Part shown: piece by piece, positions 38,602 through 47,891 of the stretch
Layout of the letters: each line of letters starts with the position of its first letter
How positions within the stretch are numbered: the stretch's first letter is position 1
Source: Psychromonas sp.
GTDB lineage: Bacteria > Pseudomonadota > Gammaproteobacteria > Enterobacterales > Psychromonadaceae
DNA length: 52,575 bases
Assembly (NCBI GenBank): GCA_013619145.1
Contig: JABXKR010000302.1
Span: 1 to 52,575, forward strand
Direction of reading: 5' to 3'
Made by a program: the position numbers and the translations under genes
Notes under the pieces: model-generated
Told to the model about the DNA's origin: nothing
The model's database searches: none
What the model saw: the letters and a program-made list of their open reading frames with translations, nothing else

Positions 38602-39678
38602 ATGTTTGGACAATTAACTGATTGGTATCGGCATCGTTTTGCAGATCCTAATTTAAGCGCGCTTTTTTTACTGCTAATTGCAGCTTTTTTAGTTTTTTAT
38701 TTTTTTGGAAATATTTTAGTACCGCTGTTTGTTGCATTAGTACTGGCATATCTACTTGATTGGCCTGTTAATTATTTAGTTCGCTGTAAAATAAACCGGA
38801 CTGTTGCGACATTTATTGTCATGCTACTTTTTTTATCTTTAGCTGTATTCGCTTTTCTCGGTGTCTTACCGACCGTATTTAGACAGGGGGCAGCATTAAT
38901 TCGTGACTTGCCGGCGATGTTTAACCAGATACAGGATTACGTGCTAACACTGCCCAGTCAGTATCCGGAGGCTATCGATCCGGTCACTATTACCCATATA
39001 GTAGAAAATCTACGATCTTATTTGTTAGATAGCGGCGGTTTTTTATTATCACAATCCTTTGCTTCATTGTTAAATATTGCCGCATTAATTGTTTACGCGA
39101 TTTTAGTACCTTTAATGATGATTTTTATGCTCAAAGATAAAGCATTTTTAATCAATAGTTTTGTACAATTTTTACCGAGAAACCGAAAATTAGCGGATCA
39201 GGTTTGGATTGAGATGAACGGACAGATTATGAACTATATTCGCGGCAAGGTGATTGAAATTCTGATAGTCGGGGTTGTTACTTATTTCACCTTCTTTTTT
39301 ATGGAGTTACGTTATTCCGCACTGTTGGCTATGTTAGTCGCTTTATCGGTGTTAATTCCTTATATTGGAGCGGCGGCTGTTACCGTACCTGTAGCTGTTG
39401 TTGCGCTGTTTCAGTGGGGGATATCTCCGGATTTTGCATACCTGATGGTGGCCTACATTATTATCCAAGCGCTTGATGGTAACTTAATTGTTCCCATTTT
39501 GTTTTCTGAAGCGGTTAATTTGCATCCGGTTATAATCATTATGTCTGTGCTTATATTTGGTGGAATGTGGGGCTTTTGGGGGGTGTTTTTTGCCATTCCA
39601 CTGGCAACGTTAGTGAAAGCGGTATTAAACGCTTGGCCGAACCGTGAACAGTTAGACAATATAGAAGAGAGTAATTAG
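38602..39678 (+). CDS. perM: AI-2E family (PerM-like) membrane transporter
   Basis: The 358-residue protein has about eight hydrophobic segments, starting with LFLLLIAAFLVFYFFGNILVPLFVALVLAYLLDW, and the family motifs near the C-terminus: SVLIPYIGAAAVTVPVAV, ALDGNLIVPILFSEAVNLHPVI and GVFFAIPLATL. The family includes TqsA (autoinducer-2 export) and PerM. The neighbourhood (bepA, bcp) points to PerM/YfgO, whose substrate is not settled. A terminator follows. Confidence 0.88.
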   Translation: MFGQLTDWYRHRFADPNLSALFLLLIAAFLVFYFFGNILVPLFVALVLAYLLDWPVNYLVRCKINRTVATFIVMLLFLSLAVFAFLGVLPTVFRQGAALIRDLPAMFNQIQDYVLTLPSQYPEAIDPVTITHIVENLRSYLLDSGGFLLSQSFASLLNIAALIVYAILVPLMMIFMLKDKAFLINSFVQFLPRNRKLADQVWIEMNGQIMNYIRGKVIEILIVGVVTYFTFFFMELRYSALLAMLVALSVLIPYIGAAAVTVPVAVVALFQWGISPDFAYLMVAYIIIQALDGNLIVPILFSEAVNLHPVIIIMSVLIFGGMWGFWGVFFAIPLATLVKAVLNAWPNREQLDNIEESN

Positions 39679-39691
39679 GGCTACGATAGCC

Positions 39692-39714
39692 AAAAAGGGC
39701 GTAAAGCCCTTTTT
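39692..39714. terminator. Bidirectional terminator between perM and bcp
   Basis: AAAAAGGGC (39692-39700) and GCCCTTTTT (39706-39714) enclose GTAAA, between converging genes. Confidence 0.88.
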
Positions 39715-39728
39715 AGCTAAATTGCAGT

Positions 39729-40193
39729 TTAGTTTTGCAGATAGTCTAAAATCACTTGATGATGATCTTTAGTTTTAAATTTATCAAACACCTTTTCAAC
39801 CGTGCCTTGCTCATTGACTAGAAAGCTGATGCGATGAATGCCATCATAGGTTTTGCCCATAAATTTCTTTTCTCCCCAGACACCAAATGCATCCGCAACC
39901 GCATGATTTTCATCTGACAGTAATGGGAAATTAAGCTCTTTTTTCTCCACAAAGAGTGCCAGTTTTTTTACAGGATCTGGGCTGATACCGTAAACAACAG
40001 TATTTAATGCTTCAAGCTCAGCTTTTACATCACGCAGACCACATGCCTGGGTAATACAACCAGGTGTTAATGCTTTGGGATAAAAATATACTAATACTTT
40101 TTTACCAGCTAAGTCCGCTAATGATACGTTATTACCTTGGTTATCTTGAAGCGTGAATAATGGGGCTTTATCGCCCGCGACTAATCGATTCAT
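39729..40193 (-). CDS. bcp: Thioredoxin-dependent thiol peroxidase Bcp
   Basis: The 154-residue peroxiredoxin reduces hydrogen peroxide and organic peroxides. The peroxidatic Cys46 lies in YFYPKALTPGCITQAC and the resolving Cys51 is five residues later, the atypical 2-Cys arrangement of Bcp/PrxQ. The canonical TPGCT is TPGCI here. The ATG follows a short gap after uspE on the same strand (9 bases between stop and start), so the two stress genes form an operon. Length and flanking genes match E. coli bcp. Confidence 0.94.
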   Translation of the reverse strand: MNRLVAGDKAPLFTLQDNQGNNVSLADLAGKKVLVYFYPKALTPGCITQACGLRDVKAELEALNTVVYGISPDPVKKLALFVEKKELNFPLLSDENHAVADAFGVWGEKKFMGKTYDGIHRISFLVNEQGTVEKVFDKFKTKDHHQVILDYLQN

Positions 40194-40202
40194 AAATATC
40201 TC

Positions 40203-41138
40203 TTATAGCTTAATGGGGCTTATAAAACCTTGTGGTTTTAAAGCGAGTAAGTCGCAGTTTAAGCTGTCTATCACTTGCTCTGCTGTATGTCCTAATAAAG
40301 TTGCGCTTAAACCAGAGCGACCGACAGTGCCTAGAATAACCAGCTCCGCATCGATTTCTTGGGCAACGTCACTGATCACATCTTCAGGTAAACCTTGCAT
40401 TAGATGAGTTTTCTGCTCTGGAATTTCATAAGTTTGAGCGTATTCATTTAACGTTTTCTGGTGGAATTTTTTTAAACCATCTTCATAATTTATGGGATCA
40501 AACTCGGGTAATTCCAGCATAATATTCATTGGAGGGCTGGGATAAGCGTTAACGATATGAATATTTGCGTCTACTATCTCAGCCATTGTTTTTGCTTCAC
40601 TTAAAATTTGCTGATTAAGTTGATGATGCTCTTCGTCTTGAATACTTTTGCAGTCAATAGCGCAAAGAATATTACCATTTTCTGGCCACTGGTGGTGTTT
40701 AACTAACAATACTGGCACGGGACATTTTCTTAATAAATTCCAATCGCTAGGGGTAAATAAAATAGCACTTAATTTGGAATGTTGGTGAGTTGATTTAACT
40801 ACTAAATCATGTTCATTTTTTAAAACTTCAATAATGGCTGCCTGGAATGGTCGATTGTGCCAGATAACTTGAGTGTTAATCTTTAAGCCCTTTTCTTGGT
40901 AAGGTAAGGCTAAGGCTTCTAACCAATCCCGATTTTCTTTAATAACGATGCTTTGCATTGCCTGACGCTCATCGCTTGAGCTTAGTGAGGTCATTTCATA
41001 ACTAAGATCGTAACAGCACAAAAACAGGGTGATTTTTGCCTCTTTTTCTTTTTCGGCAATATGAACAGCTCGTGCAAGGGCTGGTTGAGACTCTTGGGTT
41101 GGATCGATAAAAACTAAAATATTCCGGTATTTAAGCAT
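40203..41138 (-). CDS. uspE: Universal stress protein UspE
   Basis: The 311-residue protein consists of two tandem Usp domains (about 1-150 and 155-305). The first begins MLKYRNILVFIDPTQESQPAL and contains VKSTHQHSKL and CPVPVLLVK; the second ends with ELVILGTVGRSGLSATLLGHTAEQVI, matching the ATP-binding G-2x-G-9x-G pattern. UspE affects motility, aggregation and stress survival in E. coli, where it also follows fnr. Here fnr is 123 bases upstream on the same strand, so control by FNR or read-through is plausible. bcp lies downstream. Confidence 0.92.
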   Translation of the reverse strand: MLKYRNILVFIDPTQESQPALARAVHIAEKEKEAKITLFLCCYDLSYEMTSLSSSDERQAMQSIVIKENRDWLEALALPYQEKGLKINTQVIWHNRPFQAAIIEVLKNEHDLVVKSTHQHSKLSAILFTPSDWNLLRKCPVPVLLVKHHQWPENGNILCAIDCKSIQDEEHHQLNQQILSEAKTMAEIVDANIHIVNAYPSPPMNIMLELPEFDPINYEDGLKKFHQKTLNEYAQTYEIPEQKTHLMQGLPEDVISDVAQEIDAELVILGTVGRSGLSATLLGHTAEQVIDSLNCDLLALKPQGFISPIKL

Positions 41139-41261
41139 AGTAGGCCTCTAATAGAGAAAAAGAAGATACTTATAATTTAGATCAGATGGCTTAAAATCGA
41201 TAGCCTTTCCCGTCACGAAAAGGCGATTTAATTGAGGAGAGTGTCAGAACAGCGGCTTATA

Positions 41262-42005
41262 TCAATCTTTTTTCTTTTCACCAGCGAGTTCTGCAAGCAT
41301 TACTTCATCTAAAATGCTGATATATTTGCCTTTTACCGCAATCATCTCATTTTTTTGGAAGCGTCCTAAAAGACGACTAATTGTCTCAACGGTTAGGCCT
41401 AAATAGTTGCCAATATCACCACGAGTCATTGATAAACGAAACTCTCTAGGGGAGAAACCGCGCGTGGCAAAACGCATTGATAGATTATGGATAAAGGATG
41501 CGAGGCGCTCTTCTGCATTTTTCTTTGACAGCAGCAAAATCATATTTTGATCTCCAACAATTTCTGCGCTCATCAAACGTAAAATTTGTTGTCTCAGCTT
41601 CGGCATACTTGTCGAAAGATTATCAAGTGTATCGTAAGGAATTTCACAAATCATTGCCGTTTCAAGTGCTTGGGCAAAACTTGGGTGTGTTCCTGAGTTA
41701 ATACCATCAAAACCGACCAAATCACCTGCAAGATGAAAAGCGGTGATCTGTTCATCACCTTGTTCTGTGATTGTGTATGATTTAAGCGTGCCAGAGCGAA
41801 TGGCATAAAGACATTTCATCTCTTGCCCAGCTTTAAATATTTCCTGACCTTTTTGAATCGGTTTTTTACGCTCAATAATATTATCTAAACGATCTAATTC
41901 GGTTTCATTTAGAGAGTAAGGAATACATAACTGATTAATGCTACAGTCTTGGCAACGAATGGCACAACCACCCGTTTGAATACGATTTGTATTACTTTTT
42001 TCCAT
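41262..42005 (-). CDS. fnr: Oxygen-sensing transcription regulator FNR
   Basis: The 247-residue regulator has the [4Fe-4S] ligands in the N-terminal [16 protein letters not shown] (Cys18, Cys21 and Cys27 correspond to E. coli Cys20, 23 and 29) plus a central Cys in AMICEIPYD. The cyclic-nucleotide-like sensor domain and the helix-turn-helix with [12 protein letters not shown] follow; Glu and Arg in this helix read the TTGAT half-site. Without oxygen it dimerises and controls anaerobic and microaerobic genes such as ccoNOQP. A near-consensus FNR box lies 20 bases upstream of the start, which suggests autoregulation. Neighbours uspE and the cco cluster fit the usual fnr context. Confidence 0.97.
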   Translation of the reverse strand: MEKSNTNRIQTGGCAIRCQDCSINQLCIPYSLNETELDRLDNIIERKKPIQKGQEIFKAGQEMKCLYAIRSGTLKSYTITEQGDEQITAFHLAGDLVGFDGINSGTHPSFAQALETAMICEIPYDTLDNLSTSMPKLRQQILRLMSAEIVGDQNMILLLSKKNAEERLASFIHNLSMRFATRGFSPREFRLSMTRGDIGNYLGLTVETISRLLGRFQKNEMIAVKGKYISILDEVMLAELAGEKKKD

Positions 42006-42024
42006 AGTTCTTTTATTTTCCTTT

Positions 42025-42038
42025 TTGACTTAAATCAA
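42025..42038 (-). promoter_or_regulatory. FNR box before fnr
   Basis: TTGACTTAAATCAA matches TTGAT-N4-ATCAA at nine of ten fixed positions. It lies 20-33 bases upstream of the fnr ATG, close to where transcription should begin, a position that fits repression of fnr by its own product. Confidence 0.72.
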
Positions 42039-42172
42039 TATTAACACTAATTAAAGTCGCTTTGAACACTTTCCAATGATTTGTGTAGTTCTCCGGCATT
42101 TTACGGTTAAAATTGTGTGCTAAGCGGTAAATTATCTACAAAAGAGACCATCACAAATAAAATTATTTGTCA

Positions 42173-42856
42173 TTAATATAATTGAACGAGTGCGATATAA
42201 AAGGTGTGAATAGCAAAGGTTGCTAGCAGTAAGCCACTGCCATATCTAAAGTAGTGGTGGTTTAAATAATATTTTAGTTGTTGGCTAAGCGATCCGACGC
42301 TGAGCATGGCCGGCAGGGTGCCTAAACCAAATCCGAGCATAATAATAAAACCGCTGCTGGCACTGCCGCTGCTGGCGGCCCAGGATAATGTTGAATAAAC
42401 TAGCCCACAGGGTAACCAGCCCCATAAAAAACCTAAAGGGAAAGCGTATACAGGGTGTTTTAAGGGAATAAAAAGTTGCGCAATTGGTTTTATAAATTTC
42501 CAGATTAACTGACCCGCCTGCTCAAGTTTTAATAATCCCAACCAAATACGGGAAATATATAGTGCTAAGAGCAGCATTAAAATTGCCGCCAGCAAACGCA
42601 GATAAATTAATGCCTCTTTCCCGCCGAAAAAGAGTATCAGTGCGCTACTACTGCCTGCAAACAGAGCGCCTGCAATAGAGTAACTACTTACCCTTCCTAA
42701 GTTGTACAATAATAATGAGAGCAGTGAAGATAATTTACTTTGATCCGCTTTTACCGAAAAGGTGATCGCACTGGCAATTCCTGAGCACATACCTAAACAA
42801 TGCCCCGCTCCGAGTAAACCTATTAGCAGTGCTGCGATAAAATCATTGCTTAGCAT
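42173..42856 (-). CDS. TauE/SafE-like membrane protein of the cco cluster
   Basis: The 227-residue protein has about six transmembrane segments. It begins FIAALLIGLLGAGHCLGMCSGIASAI, a pattern (GxxHCxGMCGG) seen in membrane proteins next to ccoS, and repeats the feature with FPLGFLWGWLPCGLVY. Cys and His near membrane surfaces suggest metal handling, and homologues in this position are proposed to help copper delivery to the oxidase; that role is inference. Its start overlaps the ccoS stop by 14 bases, so translation is coupled. fnr lies downstream after 167 bases. Confidence 0.82.
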   Translation of the reverse strand: MLSNDFIAALLIGLLGAGHCLGMCSGIASAITFSVKADQSKLSSLLSLLLYNLGRVSSYSIAGALFAGSSSALILFFGGKEALIYLRLLAAILMLLLALYISRIWLGLLKLEQAGQLIWKFIKPIAQLFIPLKHPVYAFPLGFLWGWLPCGLVYSTLSWAASSGSASSGFIIMLGFGLGTLPAMLSVGSLSQQLKYYLNHHYFRYGSGLLLATFAIHTFYIALVQLY

Positions 42857-43067
42857 GATCAGTTACCGAATCTGCTTTTTCTGGAGTACTTTTCTGTGCA
42901 TTATTATTGTTTTCAGCGTCAGTTGCGGGCTCTTCATCGAATAAAATATTAATACCTTCTCTGTCTAAATCATCAAATTGATTTGATTTTACCGCCCAGA
43001 AAAAGACTATTACCGCGATTGTGACAAAGATCATTGCGATTGGAATTAACACATAAATGATACTCAT
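42843..43067 (-). CDS. ccoS: cbb3 oxidase maturation protein CcoS
   Basis: The 74-residue protein has one N-terminal membrane helix (about 4-27) followed by AVKSNQFDDLDREGINILFDEE, the CcoS signature, and an acidic, Asn-rich tail. CcoS is needed for heme and copper insertion into the cbb3 oxidase in Rhodobacter. It sits between ccoI (38 bases upstream) and the TauE-like gene (14-base overlap). The tail is longer than in minimal CcoS. Confidence 0.92.
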   Translation of the reverse strand: MSIIYVLIPIAMIFVTIAVIVFFWAVKSNQFDDLDREGINILFDEEPATDAENNNNAQKSTPEKADSVTDHAKQ

Positions 43068-43105
43068 TTTAGCAACCTTGTTAAATGATGAATAATAGAG
43101 CGCTT

Positions 43106-45499
43106 CTATTTTAATAATCGCAGTGAGTTACTAACAACGATCAGTGAACTGAAAGACATACCTATTACCGCAATATAAGGGGGAACGTGCCCCATAATGG
43201 CAAGCGGAACAATAATGAGATTATATCCGATTGCCCAGCCAAGATTTTGTTTAATAATAGCCGTAGTTTTTTGCGCTGTTTGCTTAAGTACTTTAAGTTT
43301 ATTTAAATCTTCCCCTAATAAAATAACATCTGCACTATTTTTGGCAATATCGCTGCCGCTTGCTAATGCAACAGAAACATGGGCGCCGGCTAAGACGGGG
43401 GCATCATTAATTCCATCACCGACCATTAACACTTTATCTTCAATTTGCAGTTGTTGTAGATGTCGAAGTTTACCTTCAGGTGTAACGCCTTTAATTAAAT
43501 GGTCGATTTTCAGTAAGTCACATACTTCTTCACTTTTAGCCGAAATATCACCCGTTAGCAGGGTGGTTTTGATTTTTTTAGTCGAGCAGTAGTTAACAAT
43601 AGCTGAAGCACTGTCTCGTAACTCATCGCCTAATTCAAAGGTTGCTAATAATTGATTATCTAGGGTCAGGCAAATGAGCAGCTCTTTACTGTCAATAGGC
43701 TTATCTATTGCACAAAACTGTGCGTGGCCTAGCTTTAACGTTTGCTGTTTATAATCACCCTGTAAACCTTGAGCGGGTATATTGGAAACATTATTTATGA
43801 TTATTGTTTTTTGTTGTAGTTTTTGAAACGCCAGTGAAATTGGATGTTCAGATACTTTTTCTAATTGTGACGCAAAATCAATACACTGCTGTTTTGAGTA
43901 ATCACCATAAACGGTTGTGTTAAGCAGTGAAAAATTGCCTTTGCTTAAAGTACCTGTTTTATCAAATACCATATGATTAATTTTATTAAGCGTTTCTAAT
44001 ACATGGTGCTGTTTAATTAGAATGCCTTGTTTATTAAGTTGTGCGGTAGCACAGGTTAATGCCGTGGGGGTTGCTAAAGAGAGAGCGCAAGGGCAGGTGG
44101 CAACTAATACGGAAAGGGTTATCCAAAATGCTTGAGCCGGTGCAATAACACTCCAACCTATATAAGTTAGTGATGCGACAATAAGCAAAGCGGCAACAAA
44201 ATAACGGGAGACGATATCGGCAACAATTTCGATGCGTGGTTTATTAAGTTGGGCACTATCCTGCAGATGAATAATATCTGCGATCAAAGTGTTGTCTGTG
44301 AGTTTTTCAACGCGAATTGTTAGCGGGCTGGTAATGTTAACCGTACCTGCAAAAACAGGATCATTTTTATCTTTTTTAACGGGCAGGTGTTCGCCGGTTA
44401 ACATTGACTCCTCAATATTACTTAACCCGTTGATAATAGTGCCATCAACGGGTAGTGTCTCGCCCGCTTTCACTAAAATAATCTCACCAATATTTAGTGT
44501 TTTTGCTGGAATTACGGATTGTAGCTGTGGTTTATTTATATCTTTAATTAAGGTTGCCATCGACGGTAACAGACGTAATAAATTGCTGCTAGTTTCCGAG
44601 GCTTTACGTCTTGCGCGCAGTTCTAATAATCTGCCAAGCAATAATAAAAAGGTAAACATGGAAACAGATTCAAAATATACCTCACCACGACCAACAACAG
44701 TGGCATAACCTGATGCACTGTAGGCTCCTAGCAGGGCAATTGAAATAGGAATATCCATACCTAAGGTTTTATTGCGAATATTGCGCCACGCATTGATATA
44801 AAAGGGTTGTGCGCTATAAAGTAATACTGGCGTTGCTAAAATAAAACTCACCCAACGGAAATAGTGGATAAACTCCTCTTCCATGCCGGAAAAAAAATCA
44901 GAATACAGGGCGATTGCAAACATCATAACTTGCATGGTCGCAAGTCCTGCAAGTCCTAAGCGTCGCAGATATGATTTTGCCTGCTGTGTATAAAAGGCTT
45001 CCTGTTTATTAACTTGAAAAGGGTAAGCCTTGTAACCTATCTTTTGGATCTCTTTTAAAATCAAACTTAGTTTGAGTTGTCGGTTATCCCACTTAATGAC
45101 GGCGCGATGCAGGGTGGTATTTACATTAATAAAAAGCAAACCAGGCATAAAACGAAGCTGTTTTTCGATTAACCAAGCACAAGCGGCACAGGTGATCCCC
45201 TCAACCGTCAGGGTTATTTCATTGCTATTTTCATTTTGTTGAACAAAATCTTCCTGGATCTGCTTGATATCATAATGGTCAAGTTGTTTTAGCTCCTCAG
45301 GAACTAACGCTGCCATTTTTTCTGCATTTTCGCTGCGGTGCGTATAATAGGAGGTTAAACCGCTATCAACGATAGTTTGCGCAACTGCCTCACAGCCAGG
45401 GCAGCACATGGTTTGAGATTGACCATTAATCGTTACCCGGTAGTGGCTATTTTCTGGATTAGGCTCCCCGCAATGAAAGCAATTTTTTTGCTCTGTCAT
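43106..45499 (-). CDS. ccoI: Copper-exporting P1B-type ATPase CcoI (FixI)
   Basis: The 797-residue copper pump delivers copper for cbb3 oxidase assembly. Features in order: an N-terminal zinc/copper-like Cys cluster (CFHCGE and CCPGCEAVA, residues about 6-40), a heavy-metal-associated domain with CAAC near 98-102, the transmembrane CPC motif (TCPCALSLATP near 470), the phosphorylation site DKTGTLSKG near 514 and GDGINDAP near 692. The start ATG shares its A with the stop of ccoH (TAATG), so translation is coupled. CcoI proteins are slower than CopA and serve assembly rather than detoxification; that distinction rests on the gene context. Confidence 0.94.
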   Translation of the reverse strand: MTEQKNCFHCGEPNPENSHYRVTINGQSQTMCCPGCEAVAQTIVDSGLTSYYTHRSENAEKMAALVPEELKQLDHYDIKQIQEDFVQQNENSNEITLTVEGITCAACAWLIEKQLRFMPGLLFINVNTTLHRAVIKWDNRQLKLSLILKEIQKIGYKAYPFQVNKQEAFYTQQAKSYLRRLGLAGLATMQVMMFAIALYSDFFSGMEEEFIHYFRWVSFILATPVLLYSAQPFYINAWRNIRNKTLGMDIPISIALLGAYSASGYATVVGRGEVYFESVSMFTFLLLLGRLLELRARRKASETSSNLLRLLPSMATLIKDINKPQLQSVIPAKTLNIGEIILVKAGETLPVDGTIINGLSNIEESMLTGEHLPVKKDKNDPVFAGTVNITSPLTIRVEKLTDNTLIADIIHLQDSAQLNKPRIEIVADIVSRYFVAALLIVASLTYIGWSVIAPAQAFWITLSVLVATCPCALSLATPTALTCATAQLNKQGILIKQHHVLETLNKINHMVFDKTGTLSKGNFSLLNTTVYGDYSKQQCIDFASQLEKVSEHPISLAFQKLQQKTIIINNVSNIPAQGLQGDYKQQTLKLGHAQFCAIDKPIDSKELLICLTLDNQLLATFELGDELRDSASAIVNYCSTKKIKTTLLTGDISAKSEEVCDLLKIDHLIKGVTPEGKLRHLQQLQIEDKVLMVGDGINDAPVLAGAHVSVALASGSDIAKNSADVILLGEDLNKLKVLKQTAQKTTAIIKQNLGWAIGYNLIIVPLAIMGHVPPYIAVIGMSFSSLIVVSNSLRLLK

Positions 45500-45975
45500 T
45501 ACAAATGAAAAGTGCTGGTCGGTAAGGTGACCGTTTTTTGTAAACGCCAGCTTTTATCAAAGGGTTCGATGCGCAGTTGCCATTTACCTGTAAGATCTGT
45601 ATCCGCATCAAAGTGAAAGTCGCCATTGCCATCAGCTGTAAGTAATAAAGAAATATCCCGATTGGCTAATGTAGAATGAAATAAAGAGAGGTTAATTGAA
45701 CTGTTATCCTTAACGCCGTTTAAGCTAATAATAAGTTCGTTATTAGTTTGTGTAACAAGCGCTTTAATATTGAGTTTTTGCGCATTCTTAAGCAGCGTTA
45801 AATCCCTGTTTATCGCCTTACCTTTTGCATAATAATCATCCACTACCATCTCTGGTTTATTGTTAGTGGCGATAATTACGGTAGTAATGCCTCCGACAAC
45901 AGCTATTAGAGGTAATATGATTAAAAACCAAGGCCAGAATTGTTTAAACCATACTTTTTTATTATTGTTTTTCAT
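45499..45975 (-). CDS. ccoH: FixH/CcoH family assembly protein
   Basis: The 158-residue protein has one N-terminal membrane helix (about 15-34, FLIILPLIAVVGGITTVIIAT), then VVDDYYAKGKAINRDLTLLKNA, the FixH pattern, and a periplasmic beta-sandwich domain ending GKWQLRIEPFDKSWRLQKTVTLP. CcoH binds the cbb3 complex and is needed for its stability. It begins the assembly operon ccoHIS after a terminator. In many genomes ccoG lies just before it; it is missing at this place. Confidence 0.88.
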   Translation of the reverse strand: MKNNNKKVWFKQFWPWFLIILPLIAVVGGITTVIIATNNKPEMVVDDYYAKGKAINRDLTLLKNAQKLNIKALVTQTNNELIISLNGVKDNSSINLSLFHSTLANRDISLLLTADGNGDFHFDADTDLTGKWQLRIEPFDKSWRLQKTVTLPTSTFHL

Positions 45976-46007
45976 AATAGCCTTATAAATGAATTAACTT
46001 AGCATAT

Positions 46008-46034
46008 AAAAAGCCTCGAAAACGAGGCTTTTTT
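46008..46034. terminator. Terminator between ccoP and ccoH
   Basis: AAAAAGCCTCG (46008-46018) and CGAGGCTTTTT (46023-46033) enclose AAAA. On the minus strand it ends the ccoNOQP transcript with a T-run, before the ccoHIS genes. Confidence 0.88.
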
Positions 46035-46071
46035 ATTAAATAAACTTAATACTTAGCGTTGTTAGCTATGC

Positions 46072-47031
46072 TTATTTCTCTTGTGAAAGGGAGTAAACAA
46101 ATGCCGCAATCAGGTGAACTTTATCTTCGCCCAGTACATCAGCCCAAGGCGGCATAACGCCATTACGGCCATTACGAATACTATCTTCAACTGCTTTGCG
46201 AGAACCGCCGTATAACCAAATTTTATCTGTTAGGTTTGGTGCGCCAAGCGCGTGAGAACCTTTTCCATCCGCGCCGTGACAAGCCGCGCACATAACAAAG
46301 CGCTCTTCACCTGCTTTTGCTTCAACGGCGTTAACACGTCGACCGCTTAGTTTAAGTACGTAAGTTGCAACTTCTTTAACACCTTGTTCACCTAAGATCT
46401 CTTTCCAAGCTAGCATTGCCCCCTGACGGCCGTGCATTATGCTCTCTTTAATATTTTGTGCTTCACCACCGTATAACCAATCGTTATCAGTCAGGTTCGG
46501 GAAGCCTTTACTGCCACGTGCATCTGATGCATGACACTGAGCGCAGTTTTGCAGAAATAAACGTTGACCTACTTTGACCGCTTCGGGATCTTTGGCGATT
46601 AGCGTGAGATCTTTGTAAACACCATTTTCATCATAAGCAAGCTGCTTAAATACTGCGCCATATTTTTCTTCTGCTGCATTCATTTCTCTTTGATATTGAG
46701 AATGTGAAGTCTCAGCAAGCGCCTGAGATTCTTCCAGTGACATGACACTCTGCTCTGAACTTGTCCAGTTAAGCAAGCCATTCCAGTTTGCTGTATAGCT
46801 TGGGAATGCAAAACTATATAGCAAACCAATCACTATGGTGAACCAAAATAGGCCCGTCCACCATTTTGGTAATGGGTTATTTAATTCTTGAATGCCGTCA
46901 AAACTATGCGGCATGGGTTTGCCTTCTTCCACGCCGGTATTATTTTTTGATGTTGCGTGAAGCAGTACTGCGCAACCAATAATAACGATTAGTGTGATCA
47001 CTGTGATCCATATTGTCCAAAAAATGCTCAT
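46072..47031 (-). CDS. ccoP: cbb3 cytochrome oxidase diheme subunit CcoP
   Basis: The 319-residue subunit has two membrane helices (about 5-25 and 57-78) and two c-type heme sites in the periplasmic part: CAQCH (163-167) and CAACH (248-252). Each is followed by a repeated motif with NLTDxxWLYGG and GRxGxMxxW, which supplies the Met ligand. It passes electrons to CcoO and CcoN. Its ATG overlaps the ccoQ stop (TAATG). The second membrane helix is the form found in gammaproteobacterial CcoP. Confidence 0.96.
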   Translation of the reverse strand: MSIFWTIWITVITLIVIIGCAVLLHATSKNNTGVEEGKPMPHSFDGIQELNNPLPKWWTGLFWFTIVIGLLYSFAFPSYTANWNGLLNWTSSEQSVMSLEESQALAETSHSQYQREMNAAEEKYGAVFKQLAYDENGVYKDLTLIAKDPEAVKVGQRLFLQNCAQCHASDARGSKGFPNLTDNDWLYGGEAQNIKESIMHGRQGAMLAWKEILGEQGVKEVATYVLKLSGRRVNAVEAKAGEERFVMCAACHGADGKGSHALGAPNLTDKIWLYGGSRKAVEDSIRNGRNGVMPPWADVLGEDKVHLIAAFVYSLSQEK

Positions 47032-47222
47032 TATTTTTTAGCTCCCGTATGTTTGCTGTCATTGCTTGCATACGTTGTTGAGTCTTGAGGTTCATCGAAA
47101 ATAGAATTGGCGATCTTCTCAAATGACTTTTTATGTTTTTTACTGTATGCCCATAAAATCAAAGCAACGAAAATAATAATTAAGAACAGCGTATACAGTC
47201 CATTAAATGTTGCGTAATCCAT
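47031..47222 (-). CDS. ccoQ: cbb3 oxidase small subunit CcoQ
   Basis: The 63-residue protein has one membrane helix (TLFLIIIFVALILWAYS) followed by KKHKKSFEKIANSIFDE, the usual basic turn and FD/E motif of CcoQ. I chose the ATG at 47220-47222 with GGAGG seven bases upstream; the longer reading would start before this ribosome-binding site. CcoQ stabilises the oxidase and is not catalytic. Confidence 0.92.
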   Translation of the reverse strand: MDYATFNGLYTLFLIIIFVALILWAYSKKHKKSFEKIANSIFDEPQDSTTYASNDSKHTGAKK

Positions 47223-47273
47223 AAAGCCTCCAGTAGATGGAATCAGCACTCAGTAACTGAGCACTGTGGTTAT

Positions 47274-47876
47274 TTATCTAAATGCGTGACCAAGTGACTG
47301 CAAATAAGCAATTAATGCCTGCATCTCAGTTTTTCCTGCAACAGCTGCTTTTGCACCTGAAATATCTTGATCCGTATACGGTACACCGAAGTTGTTTTTA
47401 AATATCTCCAATTTACGCGCCGTATCTTCACCTGTTAACCGGTTCTCGGCAAGCCATGGGAAGCCCGGCATATTGGATTGTGGTACCACATCTCTTGGAT
47501 TAAGCAGGTGCAGTTCATGCCAGGCATCGGAGTAACGTTGACCAACACGTGCCAGATCCGGACCTGTGCGTTTTGAACCCCATAAAAACGGATGTTCCCA
47601 AACACCTTCACCAGCGACACTGTAGTGACCGTAACGCTCGGTTTCAGCTCGGAAAGGACGAATCATCTGGCTGTGACATACACTACAACCTTCACGGATG
47701 TAAATATCACGACCTTCCATTTCCAATGCAGTATAGGGACGCAGCGTATCAACAGGCTCGTTTGTCTCTTTTTGGAAGAGCAATGGTGTTATTTGCGCTA
47801 AACCACCAAAGCTAATTGCAATGATGATAAAGATTGCCAGTAGACCAACATTCTTTTCAATAAATTCGTGCTTCAT
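47274..47876 (-). CDS. ccoO: cbb3 cytochrome oxidase monoheme subunit CcoO
   Basis: The 200-residue subunit has one N-terminal membrane helix (about 10-32) and the heme c site [15 protein letters not shown] (Cys64, Cys67, His68). Other family patterns: [44 protein letters not shown] (Met ligand) and the C-terminal [12 protein letters not shown]. It receives electrons from CcoP. The ATG has GGGAG seven bases upstream and follows ccoN by 15 bases. Confidence 0.96.
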   Translation of the reverse strand: MKHEFIEKNVGLLAIFIIIAISFGGLAQITPLLFQKETNEPVDTLRPYTALEMEGRDIYIREGCSVCHSQMIRPFRAETERYGHYSVAGEGVWEHPFLWGSKRTGPDLARVGQRYSDAWHELHLLNPRDVVPQSNMPGFPWLAENRLTGEDTARKLEIFKNNFGVPYTDQDISGAKAAVAGKTEMQALIAYLQSLGHAFR

Positions 47877-47891
47877 TATTTAACTCCCTGA

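Noticed and set aside
42150-42172. AT-only inverted repeat (ACAAATAA/TTATTTGT) after the TauE-like gene
   Set aside because: The stem is weak and lacks GC pairs; it could be a poor terminator but is not distinguishable from chance in AT-rich DNA.
47221-47273. Imperfect inverted repeat between ccoO and ccoQ
   Set aside because: Only five exact pairs (CTCAG/CTGAG); too short to call an RNA-processing or regulatory site.
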